From Chloracidobacterium sp. N (GTDB lineage: Bacteria; Acidobacteriota; Blastocatellia; Chloracidobacteriales; Chloracidobacteriaceae): 64,000 nucleotides of DNA. Made by a program: the position numbers and the translations under genes. Shown piece by piece: positions 48,108-56,293 of this stretch (its first letter is position 1; each line of letters starts with the position of its first letter). The notes beneath the pieces were generated by a model. The model was not told the origin of the DNA, did not search any database, and saw only the letters and a program-made list of their open reading frames with translations. Location of the stretch: positions 2,137,819 through 2,201,818 of the forward strand of contig NZ_CP072642.1 in assembly GCF_018304765.1 (NCBI RefSeq), in the 5' to 3' direction.

Positions 48108-49439
48108 TTGGCAGTTTTCGTGTTGGATCGCAGGAAAAAACCGCTGATGCCGTGCTCGGAGAAGCGGGCGCGGCTGCTGTCGGAACGTGGGCGGGCGCGG
48201 GTGCATCGGCTGGTGCCATTCACCATCCGGCTGCTCGATCGTGAGCAGGAAGATTGCGCCCTGCAACCCGTGCGGCTCAAGCTCGATCCCGGCAGCAGGG
48301 CAACGGGTGTGGCCCTGGTTCGAGAGTCGCAAGAGGTCGGTGCCGACACGGGCGAAGTGCAGCGCAGCGCCCACGTGCTGTTCCTGGCTGAGCTCGTTCA
48401 CCGCGGGCACGCGATCCGCGCTGCACTCAGACAGCGCGCGGCGTTTCGTCGGCGTCGGCGCTGCGCGAACCTGCGCCACCGCCAGTCCCGCTTCGATAAC
48501 CGAACCCGGCGGAATGGTTGGCTGCCGCCCAGCCTGCAACACCGCGTGGACACGATCACGTCCTGGGTGCGGCGGCTGTGCCGCTGGGCGCCGGTTTCGT
48601 CACTGTCGCAGGAACTGGTGCGGTTCGACACCCAGGCGCTGCAAAACCCGGAAATCTCCGGCATCGAGTACCAGCAAGGAACATTGGCTGGCTGCGAAGT
48701 GCGGGAGTATCTGTTGGAGAAGTGGGGTCGCAAGTGCGCCTACTGCGATGCAGAAAACGTGCCGCTGGAGATCGATCACATTCATCCGCGCTCAAAGGGC
48801 GGAAGTGACCGCGTGAGCAATCTGACGCTGGCCTGTCATCCTTGCAACCGGCGCAAGGGCGCGCAAGACATTAAGGATGTTCTGGCGAAAGACCCGAAGC
48901 GACTGGCCCGCATCGAGGCCCAGCGAAAAGCGCCGTTGCGCGATGCGGCTGCCGTCAACAGCACGCGATGGGAACTGTGGCGCCGCCTGACGGCCACAGC
49001 CCTGCCGGTCGAGGCTGGAACGGGCGGGCGGACGAAGTGGAACCGACATCGGCTCAACCTTCCAAAGGCGCATGCGCTGGATGCAGCCTGTGTGGGCGAA
49101 GTCCACGCTGTTACCAACTGGCGGGTTCCGACGCTGAAAATCCAGTGCACAGGACGCGGGAGCTATCAACGCACGCGCCTGACGAAGCATGGGTTTCCAC
49201 GCGGATACCTGACCCGCAGCAAGAGTGCATTCGGGTTTCAGACCGGGGACCTGGTGCGTGTGGTCGTGACGACCGGCAAAAAGGCAGGCAACTACCTGGG
49301 TCGTGTCGCCATTCGAGCCAGCGGCAGTTTCAACATCCAGTCCGCAACCGGGCTGGTACAAGGCATCCATCACCGATTTTGCACACTGCTCCAGCGTGCA
49401 GACGGGTATGGATATTCGTGGACAAGGATAGCCATCTGA
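48108..49439 (+). CDS. iscB: RNA-guided nuclease IscB
   Basis: The 443-aa ancestor-like relative of Cas9 that uses omegaRNA to cut DNA. The TTG at 48108 is chosen because AAAGGAG ends 6 bp before it and the protein then starts MAVFVLDRRKKPLMP as in the family; a TTG at 48102 has no spacing. Visible modules: PLMP (residues 11-15), RuvC-I (Asp60 in KLDPGSRATG), Arg-rich bridge helix (about 108-135), RuvC-II (Glu169 in SQELVRFD), HNH (208-250: zinc pairs Cys210/213 and Cys243/246, catalytic His224 in EIDHIHP) and RuvC-III (His322, Asp325 in KAHALDAACVG). The C-terminal 90 residues form the TAM-interaction region. All catalytic residues are intact, so it is probably active. Confidence 0.95.
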   Translation: MAVFVLDRRKKPLMPCSEKRARLLSERGRARVHRLVPFTIRLLDREQEDCALQPVRLKLDPGSRATGVALVRESQEVGADTGEVQRSAHVLFLAELVHRGHAIRAALRQRAAFRRRRRCANLRHRQSRFDNRTRRNGWLPPSLQHRVDTITSWVRRLCRWAPVSSLSQELVRFDTQALQNPEISGIEYQQGTLAGCEVREYLLEKWGRKCAYCDAENVPLEIDHIHPRSKGGSDRVSNLTLACHPCNRRKGAQDIKDVLAKDPKRLARIEAQRKAPLRDAAAVNSTRWELWRRLTATALPVEAGTGGRTKWNRHRLNLPKAHALDAACVGEVHAVTNWRVPTLKIQCTGRGSYQRTRLTKHGFPRGYLTRSKSAFGFQTGDLVRVVVTTGKKAGNYLGRVAIRASGSFNIQSATGLVQGIHHRFCTLLQRADGYGYSWTRIAI

Positions 49440-49460
49440 AGAAAGGAGATGCGGGAACAG

Positions 49461-49507
49461 GGCGGCTTGCGCCGCCGCGCTATCCCTCCCCGGCCTGAAG
49501 GCCGGGG
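49461..49507 (+). repeat. Right-end hairpins of the IscB element
   Basis: Two imperfectly spaced hairpins: GGCGGC-TTGC-GCCGCC at 49461-49476 and CCCCGGCC-TGAA-GGCCGGGG at 49488-49507. The second is typical of IS200/IS605-type right ends and mirrors the left-end stem core. The element probably ends about 10 bp later. Confidence 0.8.
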
Positions 49508-49517
49508 TCTCCCGCGC

Positions 49518-49841
49518 ATGAGGATGACGACGGCACGGCTGGAAGCCCTGCAGAAAATGCTGGCGGCGAATCCCAACAACCCGATGGCGCACTACGGCCT
49601 GGCCAATGAGTACTGGAAACTGGCCGACTACCAGGCCGTCGTCAGACACCTGACGGCTTACCTGGAAACCGGCGATGACCAGGGGGCCGGCTACCGGCTG
49701 CTGGGACAGGCGTACCAGCGTCTTGGCGACATTGCCGCCGCCCGCGCCGCCTGGGAACAGGGCCAGCGTGCCGCGGAACGCCACGGACATCCCACCATGG
49801 CCGCCGAAATTGGCGAGCTGCTGGCCGATCTGGAGACATAA
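49518..49841 (+). CDS. Small TPR-repeat protein, separated from its operon by the IscB element
   Basis: A 107-aa protein with TPR-like helices (ALQKMLAANPNNPMAHYGLA, VVRHLTAYLETGDDQGAGYR, LGQAYQRLGDIAAARAAWEQ). The ATG at 49518 is the first after the element's right end; an ATG at 49524 is an alternative. No ribosome-binding site lies before it now; on the empty site GGGAGA from 47783 would lie about 9 bp upstream. The frame is open back to an ATG at 49449 inside the element. It is followed 3 bp later by another TPR gene. Confidence 0.75.
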   Translation: MRMTTARLEALQKMLAANPNNPMAHYGLANEYWKLADYQAVVRHLTAYLETGDDQGAGYRLLGQAYQRLGDIAAARAAWEQGQRAAERHGHPTMAAEIGELLADLET

Positions 49842-49844
49842 GCC

Positions 49845-50564
49845 ATGCCGTTCTCACCCCAGCCTCCAGCGCCTTCCCGGCGGCCGACGTGGCTCCAACG
49901 GCGTTGGTTTGTCCTGGGCAGTCTGACCGTTGGCCTCATCGGGGGGGGCTGTTTCATCGCCTGGCAGGGCCAGACCGTTGGCGCGCAAGCCGAAGCCACG
50001 CTGCACCAGGTGTCAGCCAGCGCCGGCCTGACGCTCAACGGACGCCTCACCCACCTGCCGGTGGCCAAAATGGCCCCTGTCCACCGGGGCAGCCATGACA
50101 ACGACCAGCCTCAACTCCAGCTCAAGGCGACCCGGCAGGCGCTCGAACGGGAACTCATCCGCCGCCCAACCCCGGACGGCCACCGTACGCTGGGCCGCTG
50201 TTACCTTGCCGAAGGCAAACCACTCGCAGCTTTTGCCCACCTGCAAATGGCGGTTCAGCAGTTTCCCCGTGATGCCGCCCTGCACAGCGACTTGGGGCTG
50301 GCTCTGCTCGAAGTCGCCCGCACCTCACCGGCAGCAGCCGAAGAAGCCTTGGATGCCCTGGATATGGCGCTGCGTCTGGAGCCGAATCTGCTCGAAGCCC
50401 GGTACAACCGCGCCCGCGCGCTCGAAATGCTTGGTCGGTGGGACGAAGCACGGCTGGCCTGGCAGGACTACATCCGGCGCGATCCTGACTCGACTTGGGG
50501 CACAGCCGCCCGTGAACGGCTTGCCTTTCTCGACCGCTACGACCGCACCCCTTCGCAACCCTGA
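49845..50564 (+). CDS. Membrane-anchored TPR protein
   Basis: A 239-aa protein with an N-terminal TM helix (FVLGSLTVGLIGGGCFIAW) and TPR-like repeats in the C-terminal half (LGRCYLAEGKPLAAFAHLQM, YNRARALEMLGRWDEARLAW). It probably scaffolds protein interactions in the periplasm. It is the last gene of the operon that begins at 45353. Confidence 0.75.
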   Translation: MPFSPQPPAPSRRPTWLQRRWFVLGSLTVGLIGGGCFIAWQGQTVGAQAEATLHQVSASAGLTLNGRLTHLPVAKMAPVHRGSHDNDQPQLQLKATRQALERELIRRPTPDGHRTLGRCYLAEGKPLAAFAHLQMAVQQFPRDAALHSDLGLALLEVARTSPAAAEEALDALDMALRLEPNLLEARYNRARALEMLGRWDEARLAWQDYIRRDPDSTWGTAARERLAFLDRYDRTPSQP

Positions 50565-50624
50565 CCGCACAGCTTCCTGACCTGAACGGTTCCGGCAGAG
50601 ACCGTCCAGGCACTCACCAGGCAC

Positions 50625-52004
50625 TCACACCGATGGTTGCCGGATCAGCACCGGCGGCGGCAGTGTGGGCGCTTCCGCCCGCCGGGTGACACGCACGCGC
50701 GCCACGCGCCGCCGCTCGACCTGCTCGACGCGAAATTCGTGGTCTTGGTAGGAAACGACATCGCCGGAAGCCAGCAGCCGCCCGGCCTGGGTCATGAGAA
50801 AACCGGCCAGTGTGGCGTAGTCATCCGATTCGGGAAGGTTGAGGCCGAATTTGCGATTGACTTCACGCACGGCGATAGCGCCGTCGAAGATGAGCGTGCC
50901 ATCCGGTTCCGTCCACACCCTGGTTTCCTCGTCAGTGACATCGTGCTCGTCCCGGATGTCGCCGACAAGCTGTTCGAGGATGTCTTCCAGCGTCACGATC
51001 CCTTCGACCGTACCGTGCTCATCCACAACAACCCCCAGCGGCGACTGCGCCGTACGCAACTGGCGGAGGGCTTCCTCCAGGTGCGCGGTGTCCGGCACGA
51101 AGACGGGCCGGCGCAGCAGCGTACCAACGGACAACGGCTCCTTGCGGGCCAGGCAGCGCAGGATGTCTTTGGCGTGGATGAACCCCACGATGTTGTCCGG
51201 GTGGGCATCGTGAACCGGCAGGCGTGAGTAGCCCGATTCACACAGCGTCTGAAGAATGTCATCTGCCGTCGCCGTCAGCGGCAGGCTGATGACCTCCGGG
51301 CGCGGCACCATGATTTCCCGTACCACGGTGTCGCTGAAATGAAAGACGTTGTGGATGAGTTCCTGCTCGTCAGCCTTGAGGTGTCCGCTCTGGTGTGACA
51401 GGGCGACAAGCTGCTGGATTTCTTCCTGGGTATAGGCTGCCGTGTGATGTCCGCCGGGCAGTGGCGTCACACCGAAAAGGCGCACGGCGCGGGCCCCCGC
51501 CCGGTCCAGAAGCCAGATGAACGGACGAAAGATGCGGCAGAAGATGTCCAACGGGACAGCCACCGCCAGGGCCACCTGCTCCGCCCGCGCCAGTGCCAGC
51601 GACTTGGGCGCCAGCTCACCAAAAACAATGTGCAGCGCGGTGATGAGCGAAAAGGCGACGGCGACGGCAATGGCGTGGGCGGAAACATAGAGCCACAGCC
51701 CGGCGGGCATCCATGCCGACAGCCAGTGCTCGAAAATCCGGGCAAAGGTCAGTTCACCAATCCACCCCAGGGCCAGACTGGCCAGCGTGATACCGAACTG
51801 GGTGGCCGAGATCGTGCCATCGAGGTCGTCTATCAGCCGCAGGGCCGTCACGGCCCGCCGGCGCCCACTTACCGAAAGCGACGACAACCGTGGACGCCGC
51901 GCCGCCACGAGGGCAAACTCAGCCGCCACGAAGAAGGCATTGGCAGCCACGAGAAACCCAACGGCGACAACCTTGAAGACGACTAGGGGAACGGGATCAC
52001 CCAT
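50625..52004 (-). CDS. CorC/HlyC-type membrane protein (DUF21-CBS-CorC)
   Basis: A 459-aa inner-membrane protein. The N-terminal DUF21 domain has about four helices (FKVVAVGFLVAANAFFVAAE). Two CBS domains span about 215-340 (EIMVPRPEVISLPLTATADD, VGTLLRRPVFVPDTAHLEE). A C-terminal CorC_HlyC domain follows (FDGAIAVREVNRKFGLNLPE). Members influence magnesium or cobalt efflux; the substrate is not decided here. The older name hemolysin-like does not imply lysis. Confidence 0.92.
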   Translation of the reverse strand: MGDPVPLVVFKVVAVGFLVAANAFFVAAEFALVAARRPRLSSLSVSGRRRAVTALRLIDDLDGTISATQFGITLASLALGWIGELTFARIFEHWLSAWMPAGLWLYVSAHAIAVAVAFSLITALHIVFGELAPKSLALARAEQVALAVAVPLDIFCRIFRPFIWLLDRAGARAVRLFGVTPLPGGHHTAAYTQEEIQQLVALSHQSGHLKADEQELIHNVFHFSDTVVREIMVPRPEVISLPLTATADDILQTLCESGYSRLPVHDAHPDNIVGFIHAKDILRCLARKEPLSVGTLLRRPVFVPDTAHLEEALRQLRTAQSPLGVVVDEHGTVEGIVTLEDILEQLVGDIRDEHDVTDEETRVWTEPDGTLIFDGAIAVREVNRKFGLNLPESDDYATLAGFLMTQAGRLLASGDVVSYQDHEFRVEQVERRRVARVRVTRRAEAPTLPPPVLIRQPSV

Positions 52005-52070
52005 TCTGAACCAACCTGGAAGGACGGCGACGCCCGGCAGGCATCGCCGTGGGGGGCAGAATGACGCCGC

Positions 52071-52610
52071 TTAGACCGCCGCGGAAGCAGCGGAAGCTTT
52101 GCCATTTTTCTTCTCGAACTTGATGAAGGCTTTTTGCAGCGCCTGTTCGACGGCTTCTTCGACTTTTTCCTGGGGTTTTCCCGAAGCCATGGTCAGTTCA
52201 CTGATGACCAGATACCGCGCCCGTTCGAGCAGGCGCTTCTCACGAAACGAGAGCGGCTTGAGGCTTCCCAGATAGGTCAGGTGCTTGAGAATTTCAGCCA
52301 CACTGAAAATGTCACCGCTGCGCATCTTTTCTGAAAATTCCTTGAAGCGGTCCTTCCAGTCCGACGGCGGCGCAACGAAGTTGGTCGCCAGCAGTTTCAG
52401 CAGCTTCTCACCATCCACAGTCTTGATGGGCGTTCGGATGCCGATGGATTGAACCTTGTCAACCGGGACGTTGACCGTCGTGTTATTTCCACTGAGGCGC
52501 AACTGGTAAAATTCCATTTCGACGCCATCGAATTCCATGCGCTTGATAACTTCGATGACGCCGATGCCGTGATTGGGATAGATCACTTTGTCGCCTACTT
52601 TAAATCCCAC
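52071..52610 (-). CDS. carD: CarD family transcriptional regulator
   Basis: A 179-aa RNA-polymerase-binding regulator. The GTG start at 52610 is preferred because AGGAGG lies 8 bp before it; the longer frame from 52649 adds 13 residues. The N-terminal CarD/CdnL RNAP-interaction domain (about 1-65) reads FKVGDKVIYPNHGIGVIEVI. A helical C-terminal DNA-binding domain follows (KFEKKNGKASAASAAV at the end). In other bacteria it stabilises open promoter complexes, often at rRNA promoters. Confidence 0.92.
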   Translation of the reverse strand: MGFKVGDKVIYPNHGIGVIEVIKRMEFDGVEMEFYQLRLSGNNTTVNVPVDKVQSIGIRTPIKTVDGEKLLKLLATNFVAPPSDWKDRFKEFSEKMRSGDIFSVAEILKHLTYLGSLKPLSFREKRLLERARYLVISELTMASGKPQEKVEEAVEQALQKAFIKFEKKNGKASAASAAV

Positions 52611-52857
52611 AGTGATGACCTCCTGAGTGATGAAGAAGGGGCCGTGCAAGTGTTTGGCACAGTTTGGATAGCAATGGCAGACCGACCATTTCGAGAAAAA
52701 CTACCCAAAAACGAAGACGTGACCACGGCGCATTTTACGCCGGAGAGGGTGGACGGTCAAACGGATTGCGATAGCATGCCTGTCTCCCGGTTCCGGGAAG
52801 ACAGTATGCCCCCAGACGGTGGCGCTCCACACTTTCCCTGTCCAGAGGATGTTACCG

Positions 52858-53751
52858 ATGCCCAGCCCGGATGACCGCACGCGCGCCTTTCTGCACGATC
52901 TCACCATCAGCCCGCTGTGGTGCGAATGCTTCCATCAACTGCTCACCGAGACCATTCCCCTGCCGGAAAGCGGACACATCCTGCTCGTGGAGTGTGGCAC
53001 CGGCGGACTGGCCATCGAACTTGCCCACCGGCTGCGCGACACCGGCACGGTCACGGCCAGCGACAGCGACCCGGCCCGGTTGCAGCTCATACGGGACAAG
53101 TGCCAGGTGGCCAAGCTCGACAACCTGCGCATTCTCGACCGTGACCAACTGGCGGATGATCCCGTTGCCGAAGGCTATGATCTGGTCGTGGGGGATGCCT
53201 CACTCCTTCCGACCGAGGCCCTGCCGCCCATGCTGACGCTCCTGCGGGAGCGCGTGGGCGACGGTGGACAGATTGCCGCCTATGCGCTCCTGCGCGGCAG
53301 CTTCGACGAGTTTTTCTCCATTTTCTGGGAAGCCCTCTATGAGTGCGACCTGGCGGAAGACCTGTCTGTGCCGCTCGAAACCCTGCTGCGCACCCATCCA
53401 ACGCCGGCTGACATCCGGGCGCAGGCGACTGGCGCCGGGCTGCACAACGTTGCCCTCACCAGCAGCAAAGAGACCTTTTCCTTCGACAGCGGACACGCTT
53501 TCCTCGAATCACCGCTCATTGCCGGCTACTGGCTCGACCGCTGGCTGTCCATCGTACCACGGGACTATCTCAGGACCGTCCGGGATTCACTGTGCGACAT
53601 CATTGACCGCGACCGTGGCACCTACCCCTTTGAGGTCAGCATCAAAGCGGCGCTGCTGACCGCCCACGCCGAGCCATTCCCCGGCGCGGACGACGAAGAC
53701 CCGGAAGACAAAGACCTGGAATTGGAAGAAGACCCGGAAAACGATGCTTAG
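52858..53751 (+). CDS. SAM-dependent methyltransferase-like protein
   Basis: A 297-aa protein from the ATG at 52858, with AGAGG upstream. Residues about 40-150 follow the class I methyltransferase pattern: ILLVECGTGGLAIELAHRL (SAM motif I), VTASDSDPARLQLIRDKC and YDLVVGDASLLPTEALPP. The motif I Glu-Cys-Gly-Thr-Gly is intact. The rest includes an acidic tail (EDPEDKDLELEEDPENDA). The substrate is unknown. It overlaps the next gene by 8 bp. Confidence 0.75.
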   Translation: MPSPDDRTRAFLHDLTISPLWCECFHQLLTETIPLPESGHILLVECGTGGLAIELAHRLRDTGTVTASDSDPARLQLIRDKCQVAKLDNLRILDRDQLADDPVAEGYDLVVGDASLLPTEALPPMLTLLRERVGDGGQIAAYALLRGSFDEFFSIFWEALYECDLAEDLSVPLETLLRTHPTPADIRAQATGAGLHNVALTSSKETFSFDSGHAFLESPLIAGYWLDRWLSIVPRDYLRTVRDSLCDIIDRDRGTYPFEVSIKAALLTAHAEPFPGADDEDPEDKDLELEEDPENDA

Positions 53752-55081
53752 ACGCCCCGGACACACGGACGCAACCGGAACCGGGTACAACGCCTGCCCC
53801 CTGGCGGCGGCCCATCACGTGGCTCCAGCCCGCTGGTGGACAGGCTGGCGCTGGCTCCTTCTGGCGCTCGGCCTATGGCTTCAGAGCGTGGCCCTGCCCG
53901 TTCCGGCCCAGACACCTTCCGCCCCGGCGGCCCCGGATACCGCGGCCGCCATTGCGCGGTTCGAGGCCGGCCAGGATGCCCATCAGGCTGGCCAACTCAC
54001 TGTGGCGCTCCAGCTCTACGACGAGGCTCTGGCGCTGGATGACACCCTCGCGCCCATCCACTTCCAGCGCGGCATGGCCCTCCTGGCGCTCCGGCGCACC
54101 GCCGAGGCCGTCACGGCCTTTGAACGCTGCGTGGCGCTTCAGCCCGATTTCCTGCGCGGCTGGTTGCAGTTGGGCGCGGCGGCGCTGGCGGCTGACAACA
54201 CCGTGCAGGCGGAACGGGCCTATGCCACGGTGCTGCAACTCGCGCCGGACCATCTGGAGGCACGGCTCCACCTGGCGCGCCTGGCGCTTGGCCGCCAGAA
54301 ACCGGAAGCGGCTCTGGAAGTCCTGGCACCGCTCGGCACGTCCGCAGTCCTGCCCGAAGTGGATGTCCTGCGCGGACAGGCGCTTCTGCTCGCCGGACAG
54401 ACCGAGGCCGCCATCAAAGCCTTTTCCCACGCACTCGCCGGGCAGTCCAACCACCCCGAAGCGCGCCGTGGACGCGGCGACGCCTACGCCGTCCAGGGAC
54501 AGATGGAAGCGGCCGTAGCTGACTGGCAAGTGGCTTATGCCTCCACGCCACATGCCGAACTGGCCGCCAACATCGTCAGCGCCCTCTACCGGCTCGACCG
54601 GCCGGAAGCCGCCCGCGCCTTTCTCGCAGCCGCCCGGAAGCAGTTTCCCCAGGATGCACAACTGGCCACGCTGGCCTCGTCGCTGGGCAGGGAAGCGGCG
54701 GTTGCATCCGCTGCCGCCCTGCTCCGGGCCGGGCGCTTTGCCGAAGCCGCTGCCGCCTACGCCCCCCTTGTAGCCCAAAACCCCGAGGCCATTGCGCCGC
54801 GTGCCGGACTGGCCACGGCCCTGTTCAAACTCGACCGCTTTGCCGAAGCCGCCCGGCACTTCGCCCTTCTTTCGCAACAACAGCCGGAAGTGGCGGCAAC
54901 CTACTTTTTTCTCGGCGTCTGTTATGACAAAATGGGCGACTACAGACAGGCGCTGGCGGCTTACGAAGCCTTTCTTGCCCGCGCCGATGGCGTTCACCAC
55001 CAGCTCGAAATCGAAAAAGTTCACCTTCGGTTGCCCAGTCTGAGACGGCAGGCCGAACAGTCGAAACCCCGAAAGCCCTGA
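53744..55081 (+). CDS. Exported TPR-repeat protein
   Basis: A 445-aa protein. A hydrophobic segment (RWLLLALGLWLQSVALPVPA) is followed by AQ, so it is probably secreted or anchored. The mature part is a series of about eight TPR-like units (AGQLTVALQLYDEALALDDT, LGRQKPEAALEVLAPLGTSA, LGVCYDKMGDYRQALAAYEA). It probably scaffolds envelope proteins. It overlaps the methyltransferase-like gene by 8 bp. Confidence 0.8.
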   Translation: MLRRPGHTDATGTGYNACPLAAAHHVAPARWWTGWRWLLLALGLWLQSVALPVPAQTPSAPAAPDTAAAIARFEAGQDAHQAGQLTVALQLYDEALALDDTLAPIHFQRGMALLALRRTAEAVTAFERCVALQPDFLRGWLQLGAAALAADNTVQAERAYATVLQLAPDHLEARLHLARLALGRQKPEAALEVLAPLGTSAVLPEVDVLRGQALLLAGQTEAAIKAFSHALAGQSNHPEARRGRGDAYAVQGQMEAAVADWQVAYASTPHAELAANIVSALYRLDRPEAARAFLAAARKQFPQDAQLATLASSLGREAAVASAAALLRAGRFAEAAAAYAPLVAQNPEAIAPRAGLATALFKLDRFAEAARHFALLSQQQPEVAATYFFLGVCYDKMGDYRQALAAYEAFLARADGVHHQLEIEKVHLRLPSLRRQAEQSKPRKP

Positions 55082-55163
55082 AACTGGGCCATGGCTTCAA
55101 TGGCATCCCCAGTCGGGCCGTCTTTACCAGCCGGGCTACCCCGGCGCACAGGAGGGCAGGACG

Positions 55164-55715
55164 ATGCGGCATTCGACCCTATTGCAGCGCGATTGTCGTC
55201 AGGCACGTCGAATCCTTGGCCTCTGGCTCTGGATTGCCGTGTTTGGTGTTGGTGTCTGGGCGGATGACCTGGCCGGGTCAGCGTCCGCGTTGCCGGCGGG
55301 ACTGTCCGAAACCGAGCGGCAGACGCTTCAGAAAGAGACCAATCCCAAGGACCACCTCGATGCCTGCCTGAAAATCGGCACCAGCCGACTGGCCACGGCC
55401 GTTGAAGCCGTCAAGCAGGAACGCTACGAAACGGCGGCCCAGGCGCTGCGGGTTTACACCGGGTTGCTTGATTACACCCACGGTTACACCCGGCAAACGG
55501 CCAAGGAAAAGGTACGCCAGCACATGCTGCGCAAGCTGGAAACGACGCTCCGCCAGCAACTGCCGGTGCTGGAGTGGATGGTCAACGGCATGCCCGAATG
55601 TCACGAAGGCTGCGCCCGGCAGGCGCTCAACCGCGCCCGGAGTATTCGCCGGGAATCCCTCAATGCCTACTTCGGCGGTGAATTTCTCAGAGCCGGCGAC
55701 CCACCGACCGAATAA
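55164..55715 (+). CDS. Secreted helical protein of unknown function (paralogue A)
   Basis: A 183-aa protein with GGAGGG upstream and an N-terminal hydrophobic segment (LGLWLWIAVFGVGVWA). The mature part is helical (HLDACLKIGTSRLATAVEAV, HMLRKLETTLRQQLPVLEWM). A Cys pair lies at PECHEGC. It resembles the next gene in pattern (an LK(I/L)xxxRL segment followed by similar helices), so the two are probably old duplicates. No known family. Confidence 0.6.
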   Translation: MRHSTLLQRDCRQARRILGLWLWIAVFGVGVWADDLAGSASALPAGLSETERQTLQKETNPKDHLDACLKIGTSRLATAVEAVKQERYETAAQALRVYTGLLDYTHGYTRQTAKEKVRQHMLRKLETTLRQQLPVLEWMVNGMPECHEGCARQALNRARSIRRESLNAYFGGEFLRAGDPPTE

Positions 55716-55729
55716 GCTCACGACGTACC

Positions 55730-56251
55730 ATGACGGCACGATGGTTCGGACTTTGCGGCGGCTGGCGGCGAAGGCTGGTGTTTTTGTTCAGTCTGTTGCT
55801 GCTCAGTCCGGGGCTGGCGCAGCAGCGGGGCGACGTACTCAACGAACAGGAAATCGAGCGCGTCCGCGAAGCCCAGGAAATTGACCAGCGCACCGAGGTG
55901 TTCCTCAAGCTGGCCGGACGTCGCCTCACCGCCCTTGAAGGCCGTCCTGACCCGCTTACCAAGCGTGAGCAGTGGGGCGAGCCGCCCAACGGTTCACCCC
56001 AGCAACTCCTTGCGGCTTACACGCGCATTCTCGAAGAACTCGCCGACAAGCTCGATGCCGTTGCCGAAACCAAAGGCGAAAAAGACCCCCGGCTGCGGAA
56101 GGCGCTGGCGCGTGTCCGCCACGATATGGAATCCCACCTCACCCGCCTGGAACGCCTTTCCCCCGGCGATGATGAACGACCCGCACACCGGGCTGCCCTG
56201 CAGATGGCGCGCCTGCTGCTTGACGGAGCCAGCGACGCCTTGGCGAAATAG
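55730..56251 (+). CDS. Secreted helical protein of unknown function (paralogue B)
   Basis: A 173-aa protein with a signal segment (LVFLFSLLLLSPGLAQQ). The mature part is helical (RTEVFLKLAGRRLTALEG, LLAAYTRILEELADKLDAVA, RVRHDMESHLTRLERL). It aligns by pattern with the preceding gene, 14 bp upstream. No known family. Confidence 0.6.
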   Translation: MTARWFGLCGGWRRRLVFLFSLLLLSPGLAQQRGDVLNEQEIERVREAQEIDQRTEVFLKLAGRRLTALEGRPDPLTKREQWGEPPNGSPQQLLAAYTRILEELADKLDAVAETKGEKDPRLRKALARVRHDMESHLTRLERLSPGDDERPAHRAALQMARLLLDGASDALAK

Positions 56252-56293
56252 CCCCCTCCCCGGCACGTTTATCCACGTCGTTTTACCTATCCA

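Larger units (their letters stand above)
47798..49517 (+). mobile_element. IscB-omegaRNA (OMEGA) element, IS200/IS605-related, no TnpA
   Basis: A 1720-bp element defined by its left-end hairpins, omegaRNA region, iscB gene and right-end hairpins. Removal restores a stop/start ATGA overlap between flanking genes, which supports these borders. No Y1 transposase (TnpA) is encoded, so movement would need one in trans. No target-site duplication is seen, as expected for IS200/IS605-type transposition. Confidence 0.85.

Noticed and set aside
48108-49439. TnpB or Cas9
   Set aside because: It has an HNH domain and a PLMP start, which TnpB lacks, and it is far shorter than Cas9. There is no CRISPR array.
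47782-49517. CRISPR array at the left end
   Set aside because: Only two adjacent 31-bp units with no spacer between them; they are terminal hairpins of the element.
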